Positions 39,604 to 53,028 are shown, counted from the stretch's first letter. The stretch is 64,000 nucleotides of DNA from Eriocheir sinensis (GCF_024679095.1 NC_066518.1:5360110-5424109), one strand, 5' to 3'. Made by a program: numbers and translations. Notes: generated by a model not told the origin, from the letters alone.

Positions 39604-40100
39604 CCTGCCGTATAACCCGCCACACAGCCCGTGACGCAGGGCAGAGGGGAGCGCCGCAGCGTAAACACCACAACATACGACCACCTCTCCGGCCAAGCTC
39701 TCCCGTGGCAGCCCGCATCCGGCACCACCGAGGCATGCTATTGGCGGGTCAAGTTAAGTGTGGCATCTTTTTTTTTTTTCGGTGTTTCTGTGAGTCAAAG
39801 GGTTAGCAGGCAATATTCTACCCGACAAAAAGTGGTCTTCCCCTTCCCCTCCACTCCCCCTCCTCTCCCCTTATAGAAAAATAAACACGAAAAGCGCCTG
39901 TGGATGTCGGTTTAATGGACAAACGCTAAAGGTAAAGATACGCAGGTGCTTCACTCTTCCGCGGCGTTCATCACTTTCCACACTTTTGGACGCGAGGCTG
40001 AGTGTCCGCCGCGTCGGGTCACCACCGTCTGCCTTCCCCATGTCCGACAGGTGCTCACGGGGGAGAGGGGAGGGGAGGGAGGCGCTGCGGGCTGGGTTGA
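39604..40100. other. Unannotated sequence
   Basis: No exon recognised. It contains a poly(T) run near 39768-39779. Confidence 0.4.
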
Positions 40101-40104
40101 TGAT

Positions 40105-40305
40105 GTTATTCTTATTGTTATTATTATTATTATTTTTTTATTATTAGTATCATCATTCTTTTTTTCTTGTTCTTGTTCTTCTTGTTCTTATCCTTCTTGT
40201 TCTTGTTTTTTCTTCTTTCTCTTCTGCTTCCTTTTCCTATTCCTCCTTCTCCTCCTCTTCCTCCTCCTCCTCCTCCTTATCGTCATCATCATCATCATTT
40301 AAAAA
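40105..40305. repeat. TTA/CTT/TCC/ATC low-complexity tract
   Basis: Sequential TTATTA, CTTGTT, CTCCTC and ATCATC triplet runs on the plus strand. Confidence 0.88.
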
Positions 40306-41939
40306 TCAATTGTAGTGTTCTTGTAGCGTCAGATGTTATAATTCAGTCGAAAAAAAAAAAGAAAAAAAAAAAAAGAAAAGAATACAACTAAATAACCTTG
40401 ATGCCAAATAATTTAAAGCGTCACCAGTAGGTCTTTGGCACCGACGCGTCATTACGGAGGAGCATACCGCGCCGCGCCATAATGAACACATTGAGGCGTC
40501 AGAATGAAAAACTGATTATATCGCGAGCAACAAAGTAGGCAGACGCTCTCCACTCGATATCTAATGAACAGCTTTTGGTTTCGCCCGCGTCGCCGAGGAG
40601 TGTGGGGGGTTGGGGGTGGGGGTCAGAACACCTTCTTGCGATACATGAGACGAGGTGCTGTGCCCATACGTTAGGAGGGGGAGGGGAGGGGCGAGGCAGC
40701 TTGGGTCGTCTCGCCTGCACCACCCCTTGTCCGTCCGTCCCCGTGAAGGTCTTACCCGCACGACAGACACCTCCAAATGAACTCCCGCTGCGCCATTCTC
40801 CTCCGTCACGCCGAGGCTCGAGCGTGGAGGATGCTGGCCGCTTGTTTTTTGTCCTTTCCATTCCTCACTTTTCCTTCTGCCACACTCCTTCCTGCCCGCC
40901 GGCCCTCACTCACCATTACTCTTTAATTTGCCCGCCAGGAGTGTGAACGAAGACTAATGGGATGTGCGTACGAGACACAGGCAACGCGGGGAGACGATCC
41001 GGCCGCCGCCTAGTGGTTGAGCCGCGTCTGCTTGATTAAACCGGCGCGCGTCTCATCCATTACTTCTTGACATGATGCCTTATTTTTCTTTGCCGTAATT
41101 TCTTTCATTTCACGTGTTTCCTCAAGCACTGTTATATTTCTCCCCTCGCACTGTTGTATTTCTCCCCTCCTTCCCGCCACTGTTTTCCCCGCACCCCCTT
41201 TTACACTCCCTTCCCTCTCCCTCATCCTGAGAATACAAGGGGAAAGGTCAGACTCCCACGTGTGTATTTAAATCTTAGTCGTGAACCAAAGACAAGGATG
41301 AGAGCACAATACTGATCCTCTGTAACAACGGGGCTTGGAAAAGCCTGATCGGCGGAAAACAGGCGGTGCGGCCCCGAGGCTGACACGTGTACACAGTGGG
41401 CGATTGTATACGGCTGCGCGCCACGCCGCTCTATTAATCATCCTAATGGGGCTACTTTGGTAAATGTTTAGGCTGCGGTCCGTCTGTTCGCAACTCTTAA
41501 TCATTCCCGTCCTCGCCAGCGGGAAGCCGCCCATTCAGTGCCGTGCAATGCGGAATTAACTTCGGTCGTTCATAACACAAAGCGTCGCCTATTAACGAAG
41601 TGGCGTTGTATGTTAGCAGCGCCGACCGACCCCCGCTAATGAAGTCCGTTTATGCTGCCCGTTGCATGCCGGCGGCCGTTCCCTCAACCTGTTGGGATAA
41701 AATTCCCGTTTCCTGCAGAATATAGTATTTTAAAGGCGCCTACAAAAATAGTGGGAAATGTCGATAGCGTTTAGTTTAACAGCTATAACGGCCGGATGCT
41801 TTAATTGGAAGAAAGAGTTTAAACGAAGCTGCCCGGGACAGGCCTCTCGATGGTCGATCGCCATCCTGCCTCGGAAGGGTCGCGGGGATGAGCGGAGACC
41901 CTCCACCCGGCAAGTCGTATTCTTCGAGGCTGGGTCCTT
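40306..41939. other. Unannotated, partly CpG-rich sequence
   Basis: Contains a poly(A)-rich stretch (40351-40380), GC-rich patches (40.57-40.95 and 41.3-41.7 kb) and several TAAT-core motifs (for example near 41455, 41500 and 41637). It could be regulatory sequence, but nothing here proves it. Confidence 0.3.
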
Positions 41940-41993
<54 letters not shown>

Positions 41994-42007
41994 AGGGGGG
42001 GGGGGGG
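41940..42007. repeat. (GT)n microsatellite with poly(G)
   Basis: About 26 GT units followed by a run of 13 G at 41995-42007. Confidence 0.97.
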
Positions 42008-43280
42008 TGCTTTACTCCTTGGCCGGGGCAAAAACAAGCCATGAAGGCGTGAGGCCACACTCCCCCGTCGTGGCGGCGGTGCCCAGACTCTGTAACGACC
42101 TCCAGACACGCGCTAGGCTCCCCTCCTTCACAGCTGACTCTGTTTAGTCTCTTCCTTCCCTCCACCTTTTTTCCCCTCGAGGGCCGCCGCCCGATCCTCC
42201 CTTCGGCGGGGTATATTTAGCGGCCGCCTCGCTCGTCTCGCACTTGGTCATATCAACAGTTTCCCCTCGCTCGAGTTATATACTCCAACGGCTTCCCGCT
42301 CGCGTCCTTCCTGCTGCCGATGTTTTCCTGACATTTTTGCTGGCGGTGAGTCGCCTCGTTGACGACACACGGCTATGGCAGGTGTGGCTGTTGAGGGTCA
42401 TCACAGGTAAACACAAGAAGCTGCTTGGAGCCTGACTTGAGCACAGGTACTGCAGTGATCCGGAAAAGGAAAATAGTGACCAAGAGAAATATAGCATTTC
42501 CCGAGTAAGTATATGGCTACATCACTAGATTTTCTTTTAAATCATAAAAATACATTTTTAGTAAAAATGCTTCAGTTAAAGTTTCCAGTCATGATAGTTA
42601 ATTCCGAGCTTTTAAACTTCTTACGCAACAACAGGAATTTGCTGGCTGTAACATCTGTCAGGAGCGTCTAGAGCAGCTTTATCGCCTTCACGTCCGCCTC
42701 AGACGGGAGCAGAGTACCGATGGGATTTCCTCAGTCAAGGCTTCCAGTGCTATGCATCACTTCACTGAAGTGTTTCCTTCTCTCGCTGTGCTTGTTGTAA
42801 ATTTAATTTCCTTCACACCGTTTTCTTGTCACTTCCTCCCGGGGAATGAATGGAAGCTCGTGTGGCATTCAGCTTCTGAGCAGCGTCCGCGGCACGACCT
42901 CCCTCGCCTACCTAAGCCTCGAGGGAGGTGTCTCTAAACGTGACGCCAACTCCCCTCCCCGGCTTCCCCGTCAGATAGGGGACGGGGCTTATGCTCATTT
43001 CCATTCATAAGTCAAGTGTACGTGCGAACGGTACCGAACACGCGAAGTAAGTATGGGGTTCGTGGCGTCAGGGGCCGCGCACGCACGCAAGTAATTGTCG
43101 GCGGTTAGTGAACAACCCGCCGCACTTCTCGCACCTCCAGCACGGTATTAAGGCGACGGCGTAAGGATTGGAGCAGTTTAGGAAGCGGGGGAAACAGTGA
43201 CCAGGCACTCACGCCGGGAGTTATGTGGCGGCGGCTGTACCCTCAGACTACTCGGGACGCCTCGGCCGGGTGAGTGGAGG
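42008..43280. other. Unannotated sequence ending in a CpG-rich block
   Basis: The segment 43015-43280 is rich in CpG and lies directly upstream of the candidate first coding exon at 43281, so it could be a promoter or 5' UTR. No TATA box or defined start site was identified. Confidence 0.3.
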
Positions 43281-43352
43281 ATGCCCGAAGAAGGCGATAT
43301 AGAGAGACACAGCAGCGGCCTCAGCGACTGCTCCGGCCATGGCAGCATAGAA
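43281..43352 (+). CDS. Candidate 5' coding exon, unknown product
   Basis: An ATG in a purine context (GGAGGATGC) opens a 72-nt frame encoding MPEEGDIERHSSGLSDCSGH followed by GSIE. It ends at a strong donor, GAA|GTAAGTTT, in phase 0. The peptide is hydrophilic, acidic and Ser/Gly-rich, like a cytoplasmic N terminus, with no signal peptide. Codons are GC-rich and the upstream 260 bp is CpG-rich. A LINE tail sits four bases into the intron. I do not recognise the protein and found no downstream exon, so it could be a chance frame. Confidence 0.33.
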
Positions 43353-43356
43353 GTAA

Positions 43357-43478
43357 GTTTTTTTTTTTACAACAAAGGAGACGACTCAAGGGCAACAAAA
43401 AGAGTGCAGAAAAAAGCCCGCTACTCGCCGCTCCCATAATAGACAAAAGTAGAGTGGCCAAAAGAGAGGTCAATTTCA
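43357..43478 (-). mobile_element. LINE 3' tail fragment, minus strand
   Basis: Poly(T), CAACAAAGGAGACGACTCAAGG, GCCCGCTACTCGCCGCTCCC, AGAGTGGCCAAAAGAGAGGTC and AATTTCAGG. It begins directly after the candidate GTAAGT donor. Confidence 0.87.
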
Positions 43479-43780
43479 GGTTGTTGTTGTTGTTGTTGTT
43501 GTCATTATTGTTATTGGTGCGGTCATTCGTACATGGATAACAATTATACAGATCAATAGTGACAAAAGCTACTCTAAAAAAAAAAAAAAAGGAAAATATT
43601 GCACTTCCATTATTACGTACAAAAACAATAACTGACTACTACTACTACTACCACTACTACCATCACTACTACTACCACCACTACTACTACCACTACTACT
43701 ACCACTACTACTTCTGCTACCCTCATCACTACTACTACTACTACTTCTACTACTTCTGCTACCCTCACCACTACTAATCC
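43479..43780. repeat. (TTG)n and (ACT/ACC)n arrays
   Basis: A short TTG run at 43481-43502 and an ACT/ACC triplet array at 43635-43775 with an internally duplicated ACTTCTGCTACCCTCA motif. Confidence 0.9.
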
Positions 43781-43876
43781 GCTGGCGTAAAATAGTCAAG
43801 CCTCTACTACTGTTGTTGCTCTTCGTTCCATCGCATTCATTACAGCGAGATGAGCACCAGGAGATCTTTGTGCCTC

Positions 43877-43878
<2 letters not shown>

Positions 43879-43951
<73 letters not shown>
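43879..43951. repeat. (CT)n microsatellite
   Basis: About 36 CT units. Confidence 0.97.
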
Positions 43952-43953
<2 letters not shown>

Positions 43954-44140
43954 GGCTACACAGGTGCCTGGAGCCGGTGCAGGAGCGTCAATAAACATAC
44001 GGCCACTACAAAACTCAATGTGCCTTCATGTTTGGACACTAATTAACGTCGCGCCCGTAAAAAAGTCGCGCGCAAAAGTGAGGGCGAGGCAAAATCCAAA
44101 ATTTGCCAATAACGCGAAATGAAGAGAAAGATGGAGGCCG

Positions 44141-44141
<1 letters not shown>

Positions 44142-44217
<76 letters not shown>
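44142..44217. repeat. (GT)n microsatellite
   Basis: About 38 GT units. Confidence 0.97.
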
Positions 44218-44223
<6 letters not shown>

Positions 44224-44233
44224 TACCTTTCTG

Positions 44234-44740
<507 letters not shown>

Positions 44741-44869
44741 GGCTATTTTCCGTTTCCGTTACTCCAAAGTTCTGTCTTCTCTTCTTTCCTCTTCCTTGTC
44801 CTCAGTCTTTCCCTTCCTCCGCCGTTTCCTGCAGCCACATTCCACGTCACCATCAAGCCAGCCTTCCCT

Positions 44870-45215
44870 TCCCTTCCCTTCCCTTCCCGCCTTTCCCTTC
44901 GTCCGTCCAGTCTCCGCTTGCTTCCATCCATCCCCTTCCTTCCCTTCTCTGCTTCCTATCAACCTGCCTCACGGTACTTCCTTTCCCTCCTTTCCTTTCG
45001 TCCGTCCAGTCCAGTTTCCGCTCGCTTCCACCCTTTCCTCTTCCTTCCCCGTCTTCCCCTTACTGTCCTATATCCTACATCCTTCCTCCTTCCTGCCTCA
45101 CGTTCCTTCCTTTCCCTCCTTTCCTTTCACCCGTCCAGTCCAGTCTGCGCTCGCTTCCACCCTTCCCCTTACCATCCTACATCATACATCCTTCCGCCTT
45201 CCTGCTTCCCCCCCT
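44870..45215. repeat. About 120-bp minisatellite, three units, pyrimidine-rich
   Basis: Units share CCTTTCGTCCGTCCAGTCC, GCTCGCTTCCACCCTT and CCTGCCTCACGTTCCTTCC. It begins with a short (CCCTT)n run at 44868-44888. Confidence 0.85.
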
Positions 45216-45409
45216 CGACCTTCCTCACGCTCCTGCAGACGGGGGGAAACAAAGACTTCCCGCCCGGGGCATAATTAATGAGGGGGAGGCTCGACACGGG
45301 TTATCTTTGATGTATTTAAATGAGACTCGACACGTCCCGCAAAGCTGCCTGTCAGAGGAGGACACTCGAGGGCCTCATCTTGTGCGCCAGCGACGGCACT
45401 AACGCGATA

Positions 45410-46070
45410 AGGGGGGGAGAGGGGAGGAGGAGGAGGGAGGGAAAGAGGGAGGTAGGAGGAGTAGGAGGAGGGGGAGGAGGAGGAGGAGGAGGTATTGGAG
45501 TTAATATAATACAAACTGATAACATACTGAGGCAATCTGCTCCAGTACCCGACAGTTAAATGTAAATATTCACCGCTGGATTGAGAATATGACTTGAAGG
45601 GGAACGGGAGAGGAGGAGGAGGAGGAGGAGGAGACGAAGGAGGAGGAGGGCGACGAGGAGGAGTAATATTAAGAGGAGGAGGAGGAGGAGGAAAGAGAGG
45701 TAGATGGGGGGAGAAAGGAGGAGTAGAAGAAGGAGGAAAGACAAGTGGGGAAGGAAGAAGAAGAAGAAGAAGAAGAAGAAGAAGAAGAAGAAGGAGAAGG
45801 AGGAGTAAGCGGTGAAGGCGGAGGAGGAGGAGGGTGGGGGAGGCCGCGGCAACAAATGAGGACATTACTTATGAGAGAGGGTGAGTTAGGTGATAATTAA
45901 AGGCGGGGAGAGGAGGCGACACTGAAAGGGATGAGAACGATTATGAAAGTGTGCGAGAGGAATGACACAATAACACGAGACACAAAGAGGAGGTGGAGAG
46001 CCAGCGAGGACGATCAGGACGAGACGAGACGAGGACGGGGACAGAGCGGGGGTGGGGGGCAGGGCGCGAC
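45410..46070. repeat. Purine-rich GGA/GAA tract
   Basis: GGA triplets dominate 45420-45495 and 45608-45730, and a GAA array lies at 45755-45793. The minus-strand Leu/Pro/Ser frames (45275-45865) derive from it. Confidence 0.92.
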
Positions 46071-46479
46071 GCTGACTGACCCGGGCCAAGAGAAACAGTC
46101 TGGGCCAGTTTCACAGTTCCCCATGACGGGTTAGTAAGCTCCCAAACCAATACCAAAGCCTTCGAAATTTCCTTGTATAGTGTCTGGTGTTTATATTTAA
46201 GTTCACAAATCTGATGAAACTATACGGGAAAAGTCTTGTGTATTTAGTGTGGCATCGAAGACCTCACCATTTTGGATTGTATGGGATTCTATAGTTTGGT
46301 TCGGGCTGTTACGAAGACACTGTGTTGGACTGTGAAATCGGCTCTCTGTGCGGGGCCACGGAGGAAGGCGAAGGCATGGCTGAGAGGTGGTGGACGGCGG
46401 CGATGGGAACGAACGCGAGGTCACTTGAGAGGAAGGAAACCGTCACATTAAATAAAGAAAAGGAGGCGCCCATTAAAAC

Positions 46480-46805
46480 GGATGTGATGAAGGGGCAACC
46501 AGAGAGAGAAGGGAGGAGGGAGGGGGATGCTGGGAGTAGAGTTTTAGGGGGAAGGGATTGGGGAGGTAAGGGTGTTGTGTGAGGGAGGAGGGAGAGGTGA
46601 GACTGAGGGGAAGCAGTGTGGGGGAGGAGGAAGGGGTGAGGTTGGGGAGGAATGAGACTGAGGGTAAGTAGTGTGAGTAGGTTGGAAAGGGTCAGATTGC
46701 GGAGTAGAGTGAGGGGGGGGAGGAGAAATGAGACTGGGGGTAAGTAGTGTGAGTAAGTAGGTAGGAAAGGGTCAGGTTGCGGAGTAGAGTGAAGGGGGGG
46801 GGGGG
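46480..46805. repeat. Purine-rich tandem repeat
   Basis: Units share GAGACTGAGGGTAAGTAGTG, TGAGTAGGTTGGAAAGGGTC and GGAGTAGAGTGA, clearest at 46655-46720 and 46732-46795 (period about 77 bp). Confidence 0.8.
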
Positions 46806-47398
46806 GATAGGAGGCGCGTGGGACAAACTACGAGGTCGCGGCGTCATAAAGCTGACCTTAATGGGGGCTGGAAGATGCAGATGACGCCGGGGCAGGCAGC
46901 GGAGGGGCGGCGCGGACACTTAATGCACTGGAAACACGAAGACACAAGGTGGAGCATAACGAGCGCCATCCCTCTGCCGTTCCTTATTGAGGCTCCCACA
47001 CTTGCTCCTCCTGCTGCCCTCTTCCTAATGACTTGAAGGCGAGCGACTCTTCGTTAGCGGACAAATAGCAGCTAACTTACACCCCTGTCTCCCCTCTCTC
47101 TCTCTCTTCCGTCCCTTGATATCCCAGCCAGTCCTTTCCATCTTCCCTTCCTATCCTCCCCCCTCCCTCCCCTTGGCACATTTTCTAGTGTAAAAGGCGC
47201 TGAGAGACGAGACAATGGCAGCTCGTGAAAGTTCCGCACTCTTACGTGATTCATCTTTCTCTCTTGCTCTTTTCTCGGTCTTGTTTCTGATGGAGAGAGA
47301 ACAGATTCATTATGGCATTGTTTACACCCCATCTCACCCTCCTGGCCCCGAGCGTTCTCCTGCTACTCCGAAACAAGATGAACCCCGCACCCGCCCCT
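46806..47398. other. Unannotated sequence
   Basis: No recognisable exon. The short frames at 47072-47400 lack motifs. Confidence 0.4.
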
Positions 47399-47700
47399 GA
47401 TATAGACCCAGCTCTTCATCACCCACGACCTGTCCCCTACTGCCCATTCTCTCTCGTCCTCCCCTTTCATCACGAGTCTGCCTTCTCTTCATTGCCCACG
47501 CCCTGCTCTCTCTTCCCATTCTCTCTCGTCCTTCCCTTTCATCACGAGTCTGCCTTCTCTTCATCCCCTACGAGCTGTCTCCTCTTCCCATTCTCTCTCG
47601 TTCTCCCCTTTCGTCATCCTGAACTGCCCCCTCTTCGTCATCCCCGCTATGTCCCTTCTTACCTATTCTGTCTTGTCCTTCTCAGTCTTCCCTTTCCCTC
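47399..47700. repeat. About 70-bp pyrimidine-rich tandem repeat
   Basis: CCCATTCTCTCTCGTCCTCC then CCTTTCATCACGAGTCTGCC recurs about three times between 47440 and 47620. Confidence 0.82.
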
Positions 47701-47856
47701 CTTTTAAATCTGTTTCCTTCCTCTGAGGGTTCCTTCATTTCCCTCTATGCCTTCCATTTAATCTTCCAAATCTCCTTTATGTGTCTTCAAGTATCCTTTC
47801 CTCCCTCTCTCTCGTGTCCCTTTCTCCTTTCATACAATCTTCTCTCTTCCTCCAGC

Positions 47857-47861
<5 letters not shown>

Positions 47862-47901
<40 letters not shown>

Positions 47902-48004
47902 TCCACCTGAGACATTTCCCTCTGTGCAACAACCCTTCGACCCTGTCTGTCTTTGCCTGTCTGTTTGTGTGCCCCTTTCGCTTACAAATCACACACACAC
48001 ACGC

Positions 48005-48034
<30 letters not shown>
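47862..48034. repeat. (CT)n and (AC)n microsatellites
   Basis: CT array at 47862-47899 and AC array at 47991-48034. Confidence 0.95.
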
Positions 48035-48040
<6 letters not shown>

Positions 48041-48173
48041 TACTCTCCCCCCTTTTCAATCTTTCTATTTTACTTAACATTCCTTCTTTCTTCTCAGCTC
48101 TGCCTCCCCTCCCTAACTCTTTCTTCGCACGCCTTAATTTTTCAGTCTCCTCTTGGCATTTCCTCTTTTCCTG

Positions 48174-48175
<2 letters not shown>

Positions 48176-48226
<51 letters not shown>

Positions 48227-48280
48227 GTATATCTTTGGCACCCACTAGTTTCTTTGGCACCCACTAGTTTCTTTGGCACA
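48176..48280. repeat. (CT)n microsatellite and 21-bp tandem repeat
   Basis: CT array at 48176-48222, then CTTTGGCACCCACTAGTTT repeated twice with a partial third unit (48232-48280). Confidence 0.95.
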
Positions 48281-48361
48281 CCATCTCTCCCGGACAAGAC
48301 AACGTTTCCAGGACACACGAGATGCCCAGTTGTCCCATGTGCCGCGGACGCTCGGGTAGTC

Positions 48362-48450
48362 TTTTTTTAACAGTAAAGGGAGCAGCTCAAGGGCAAAAAT
48401 AAAACGAAAATGCCCGCTAGCACTGCTCCTATAATGAAAGTAGAGATGAT
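48362..48450 (-). mobile_element. LINE 3' tail fragment, minus strand, joined head-to-head to a plus copy
   Basis: Poly(T), CAGTAAAGGGAGCAGCTCAAGG, GCCCGCTAGCACTGCTCC, ATAATGAAAGTAGAGATGATT. Its upstream end directly abuts the plus-strand copy starting at 48451, with no intervening sequence. Confidence 0.85.
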
Positions 48451-48998
48451 TGTCCGTATGGAGTATGCATCTCATGTGTGGGGGGGCTCCACTCACACAG
48501 CTCTCTTGGACAGAGTGGAGTCTAAGGCTCTTCGTCTCATCAGCTCTCCTCCTCTTAATGATAGTCTTCTACCTCTTAAATTCCACCGACATGTTGCCTC
48601 TATTTCTATCTTCTACCGATATTTCCACGCTGACTTCTCTTCTGAACTTACTAACTGGATGTCTCCCCCCCTCCCGCGGCCTCGCCGCATACGACTTTCT
48701 ACTCAAGCTCATCCCTTTACTGTCCAAATCCCTTACGCACGAGTTAACCAGCATTTTCACTCTTTCATCCTCACGCTGGTAAACTCTGGAACAATGTTCC
48801 TTCATCTGTATTTCCTCCTGCCTACGACTTGAACTCTTTCAAGAGGAGGGTATCAGGACACCTCTCTTCCAGAAATTGACCTCTCTTTCGGCCACTCTCC
48901 TGGACTCTTTTGTAGGAGCAGTGAGTAGCGGGCTTTTTTTTTCTCATTATTGTTTCCTTTTTTTTGCCCTTGAACTGTTTCCTCTGCTGTAAAAAAAA
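48451..48998 (+). mobile_element. Non-LTR retrotransposon (LINE), 5'-truncated, coding copy 2
   Basis: Aligns with the LINE at 30076-30774 from the MEY codons onward. The reading frame is open from 48454: MEYASHVWGGSTHTALLDRV, KALRLISSPP, SISIFYRYFHADFSSEL. It keeps the Trp that is a stop codon in the other copy. Near 48767-48772 it lacks about seven bases present in the other copy (TCATCC-TCACGCTGG instead of TCATCCGGGGCCCTTACGC), which shifts the frame before the LWN-x-LP block. The 3' UTR (AGGAGCAGTGAGTAGCGGGC, TGTTTCCTCTGCTGT) ends in eight A. Confidence 0.93.
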
Positions 48999-51051
48999 GA
49001 GGTCTGAAGTACTTTGAACACATCCGAACACAGTGCAGCATTCAGCGGACAGACATCCGCAGTGTTAATTTCGTTGAAGCTATTGGAATATCATCAATAA
49101 CTTTCTTTGATTCTCGTCGGCGACGTCCATCAAATAACTGAAACATTGCTACTAAGTGGAAGTAAGGCTTGGTGAGAGGAACAAACAAACAAACAAATGA
49201 TAATAACGCAACTCATCCTTGGCTGACGTGGTAAAAATAAAGACTAACTGTTCCCTGCTGTTCGGTGAGGCAGATTTGTCGCCCCGCTGCGTCAAGGGAA
49301 TTATCAATCTTTTCTGCCGGCAAATGCGATGTTTTGAGCCCCACTTGTGTACTCGTCACCTCTGCCCTCGGCGGCGCCCTCGTCAGTGTGTGGGTGAGCG
49401 GCCGCTAACCCGCCGCAGAGTCCAGCCCTCGCGTCCTCTTCCTCAAGACGTCTGCATTATTTCCCTCGCACAGGGCGACTCATACTCCGAGAAGGACGGC
49501 CCCATTTTCTTGAATAATGTATATCATCCTAGCGACATGAGGGTATTCTCAAGGGATTCTATTTTCCCTGGGAATTCTGTTTCGGGATTCCAGAAAATAT
49601 TTAGTTTTATGCTGTTGATAAAATTCTTCAGCGTCTGGCCCGCTGGCCCTCCACTCTCTCGCACCTTCACCGCCTCCTGTCGTAAGGTTCCGCCAGCGGC
49701 CGTCTCGTCGCCGCTCACTCTCTGCATGACAATAGAAATTGTTTAACTTTAACAATAGATACAAGGTCTTCGCCTCCTTATTCTTTCACTTTTATCTATA
49801 TTAATATTCATAATGGTTCGGTGTTCCCTTCGTGAAAGACATTTTCTTAGTTATGTGAAAAAGGTTTTCTTCCCAACTTCTCCATTGTCATTAATTTCAG
49901 TCTCGCTTTCTAGTTTGAGCACAGAAACCTGCCAGAATTTTAGAAAATATGTAATGCTGCGATGTCGCAGGCAAACAAAGGTCAGCTGATGCTCAAGTCT
50001 CCCGAATCTTTCTAGGAAGGGCGCCGGGGGCCGAGCCGCGCCGCGCACAATGCGCGTCTCCGGGGACAAGGGAGCCGCGACAAGCCGGAGACAAAGTCAC
50101 GGGCCGGGAGGGGGCGGCGGAAGAATGGTGGCGGTGTTTCCTTTTTTCATTTCATTTTCTCTTTCTCTGAATATATAATGTAACCTTTGTTGTAACTTAA
50201 TTCAAAATAACTTGCTCAAATATTATTATTTGTCAGTGTGAAATAATTGTACTTAAATTTTAAGGCAAAAGATTCATTACTGTTCAAAATGAACACTGTA
50301 ACACTCGCCAAGGCTAGTTGGTACAATGACTTGCTGCAGCAGGAGCAGCAATTTTGCTTTCAAGTGTTTAAGCAACGTCAGTGCCGGGCGGTGCGCTGCT
50401 CGTGTAGCGGTCATGAGGTGCTGATGATGAACAAAATAAATGCTCATTAAAAAGCTTTCATAGATGTGTATAATTTCCATAACAGTATTCTGATCTTCGT
50501 ATTAGAAGCAAAATATTTTAGGCTGAGTGAAAACATTTCCCTCACGTTTTTAGCTGTCAGATATGAAATCAGTGTTATTATATCTTCATTGAAAAAGCCG
50601 AGATCACACAGCTGTGTTACTGTACAGTGTCAGCTGAGCTACATGACACTGCAGCACTGCCCCTCATCACAGCAGATGCACGGAACCTGATGCGTTTTGT
50701 AATTAATAATCATAGTTATGTTTTTCCAGATGAATGACTTCCATATGATATGCATGACAGCATTTCCACATGTTTGAAAAGCAAGGCGAAGGAATCTTTG
50801 TTACGCATACAAAAGTTAGATATTAACTTCGAATTATGAAGTAATCCAACAGCATTTTTTTTTTTAAGGAAAAAAGCATGGCAAATATTAAAGAAGGGCA
50901 AACAAACTACTTCTGAATTTCCCAGAAAGAATATAAGAGTGGAAAAGGTCGATATTTGCACTTGGAAGCCGACTATGATGTGCATTTCAGCGCGAGGCAA
51001 GTTACGTGCCAAACCCCAAGAGGATGGAGCGGCGTCAGGTAGAGGAACACA
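48999..51051. other. Unannotated sequence
   Basis: Includes a plus-strand frame of 175 codons (49219-49746) with no motif I recognise, and AT-rich sequence at 49.75-50.95 kb. No shared repeat noticed. Confidence 0.4.
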
Positions 51052-51061
51052 ATTATTATTA

Positions 51062-51111
<50 letters not shown>

Positions 51112-51129
51112 GTTATTTTATTACTATTA

Positions 51130-51166
<37 letters not shown>
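51052..51166. repeat. (ATT)n trinucleotide array
   Basis: ATT triplets with a short TGTTATTTTATTACT interruption. Confidence 0.95.
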
Positions 51167-52111
<945 letters not shown>

Positions 52112-52169
<58 letters not shown>

Positions 52170-52187
52170 TACATACATACATACATA

Positions 52188-52250
<63 letters not shown>
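52112..52250. repeat. (AC)n-(ATAC)n-(CT)n compound microsatellite
   Basis: AC to 52165, ATAC to 52190, CT to 52250. It acts as the 3' tail region of the SINE. Confidence 0.96.
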
Positions 52251-52254
<4 letters not shown>

Positions 52255-52897
52255 TTTACACACACACAATTATTAATATATTTCTACTAATTCACCATCA
52301 TTTTTCTCCCAGCTCGCGTGCCCTGCGCGTGGGCCGCGAGCCCCAGGCGGCACAGTGCGGGCCGCGGCACCGCCAGGCTGCAGCACAGACGCACAGAGAT
52401 AACGCTCTCTAAACAAACAGAGGGATGAACGCTAAATTCATGAACTATATTCAAGTGAAACAAATATCATTATTACGCTTCGCATCCTTTTACTAACATT
52501 AATATATTCGCGTATAACTAACCCAGTTAGCCTATGAATGTACATAAATGCTTTGTTTTTCATGAATTTGCCCATGTTCAGTTACAGAATAACTGAGTTA
52601 TCTATGCATATATTATTATTTAAACGAAAAGAACTGAAGCATTACAATATTCATTGTTTTCGTTGAATATGGCTTACATATTCAGCTGGCACCCTTTGTT
52701 TGGTGAGATAATGCTCTTGTCTGTGCTGCCGTGCTGCAGCGGACGGCTGCCACGGCCACCGGGCCGCGGGGCCTCGGGCATCCTCAGGCTATTTTCAATT
52801 GTGTTATAAGGATTAATAATGGTAAGATTAATATAAACATAATGATAAGTTTAATAAAAAAAAAAGGAAAGGACACACACACCAATGGGCAAGATGG

Positions 52898-52992
52898 CGC
52901 CACTATAAACACTTGTCTGCGCCATAACGGGCTGGGGCCGACCATCAGGCACCACCAAGAAAGCCTACCGGCGTCATAGGCCGAAACGTAAA
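52898..52992 (+). mobile_element. SINE 3' fragment
   Basis: Shares TCTGCGCCATAACGGGCTGG, GGCCGACC, AAGCCTACCGGCGTCATAGG with the SINE at 51845-52115. The tRNA-like head is missing and the tail is (AAC)n instead of (AC)n. Confidence 0.88.
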
Positions 52993-52993
52993 C

Positions 52994-53027
<34 letters not shown>

Positions 53028-53028
53028 C
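52993..53028. repeat. (AAC)n array
   Basis: About 12 AAC units directly after the SINE fragment. Confidence 0.95.

Noticed and set aside
42000..42147. Plus-strand frame ending VAAVPRLCNDLQTRARLPSF, resembling LINE C-terminal LWNxLP-type motifs
   Set aside because: The resemblance is limited to a few residues with no supporting upstream reverse-transcriptase sequence or 3' tail.
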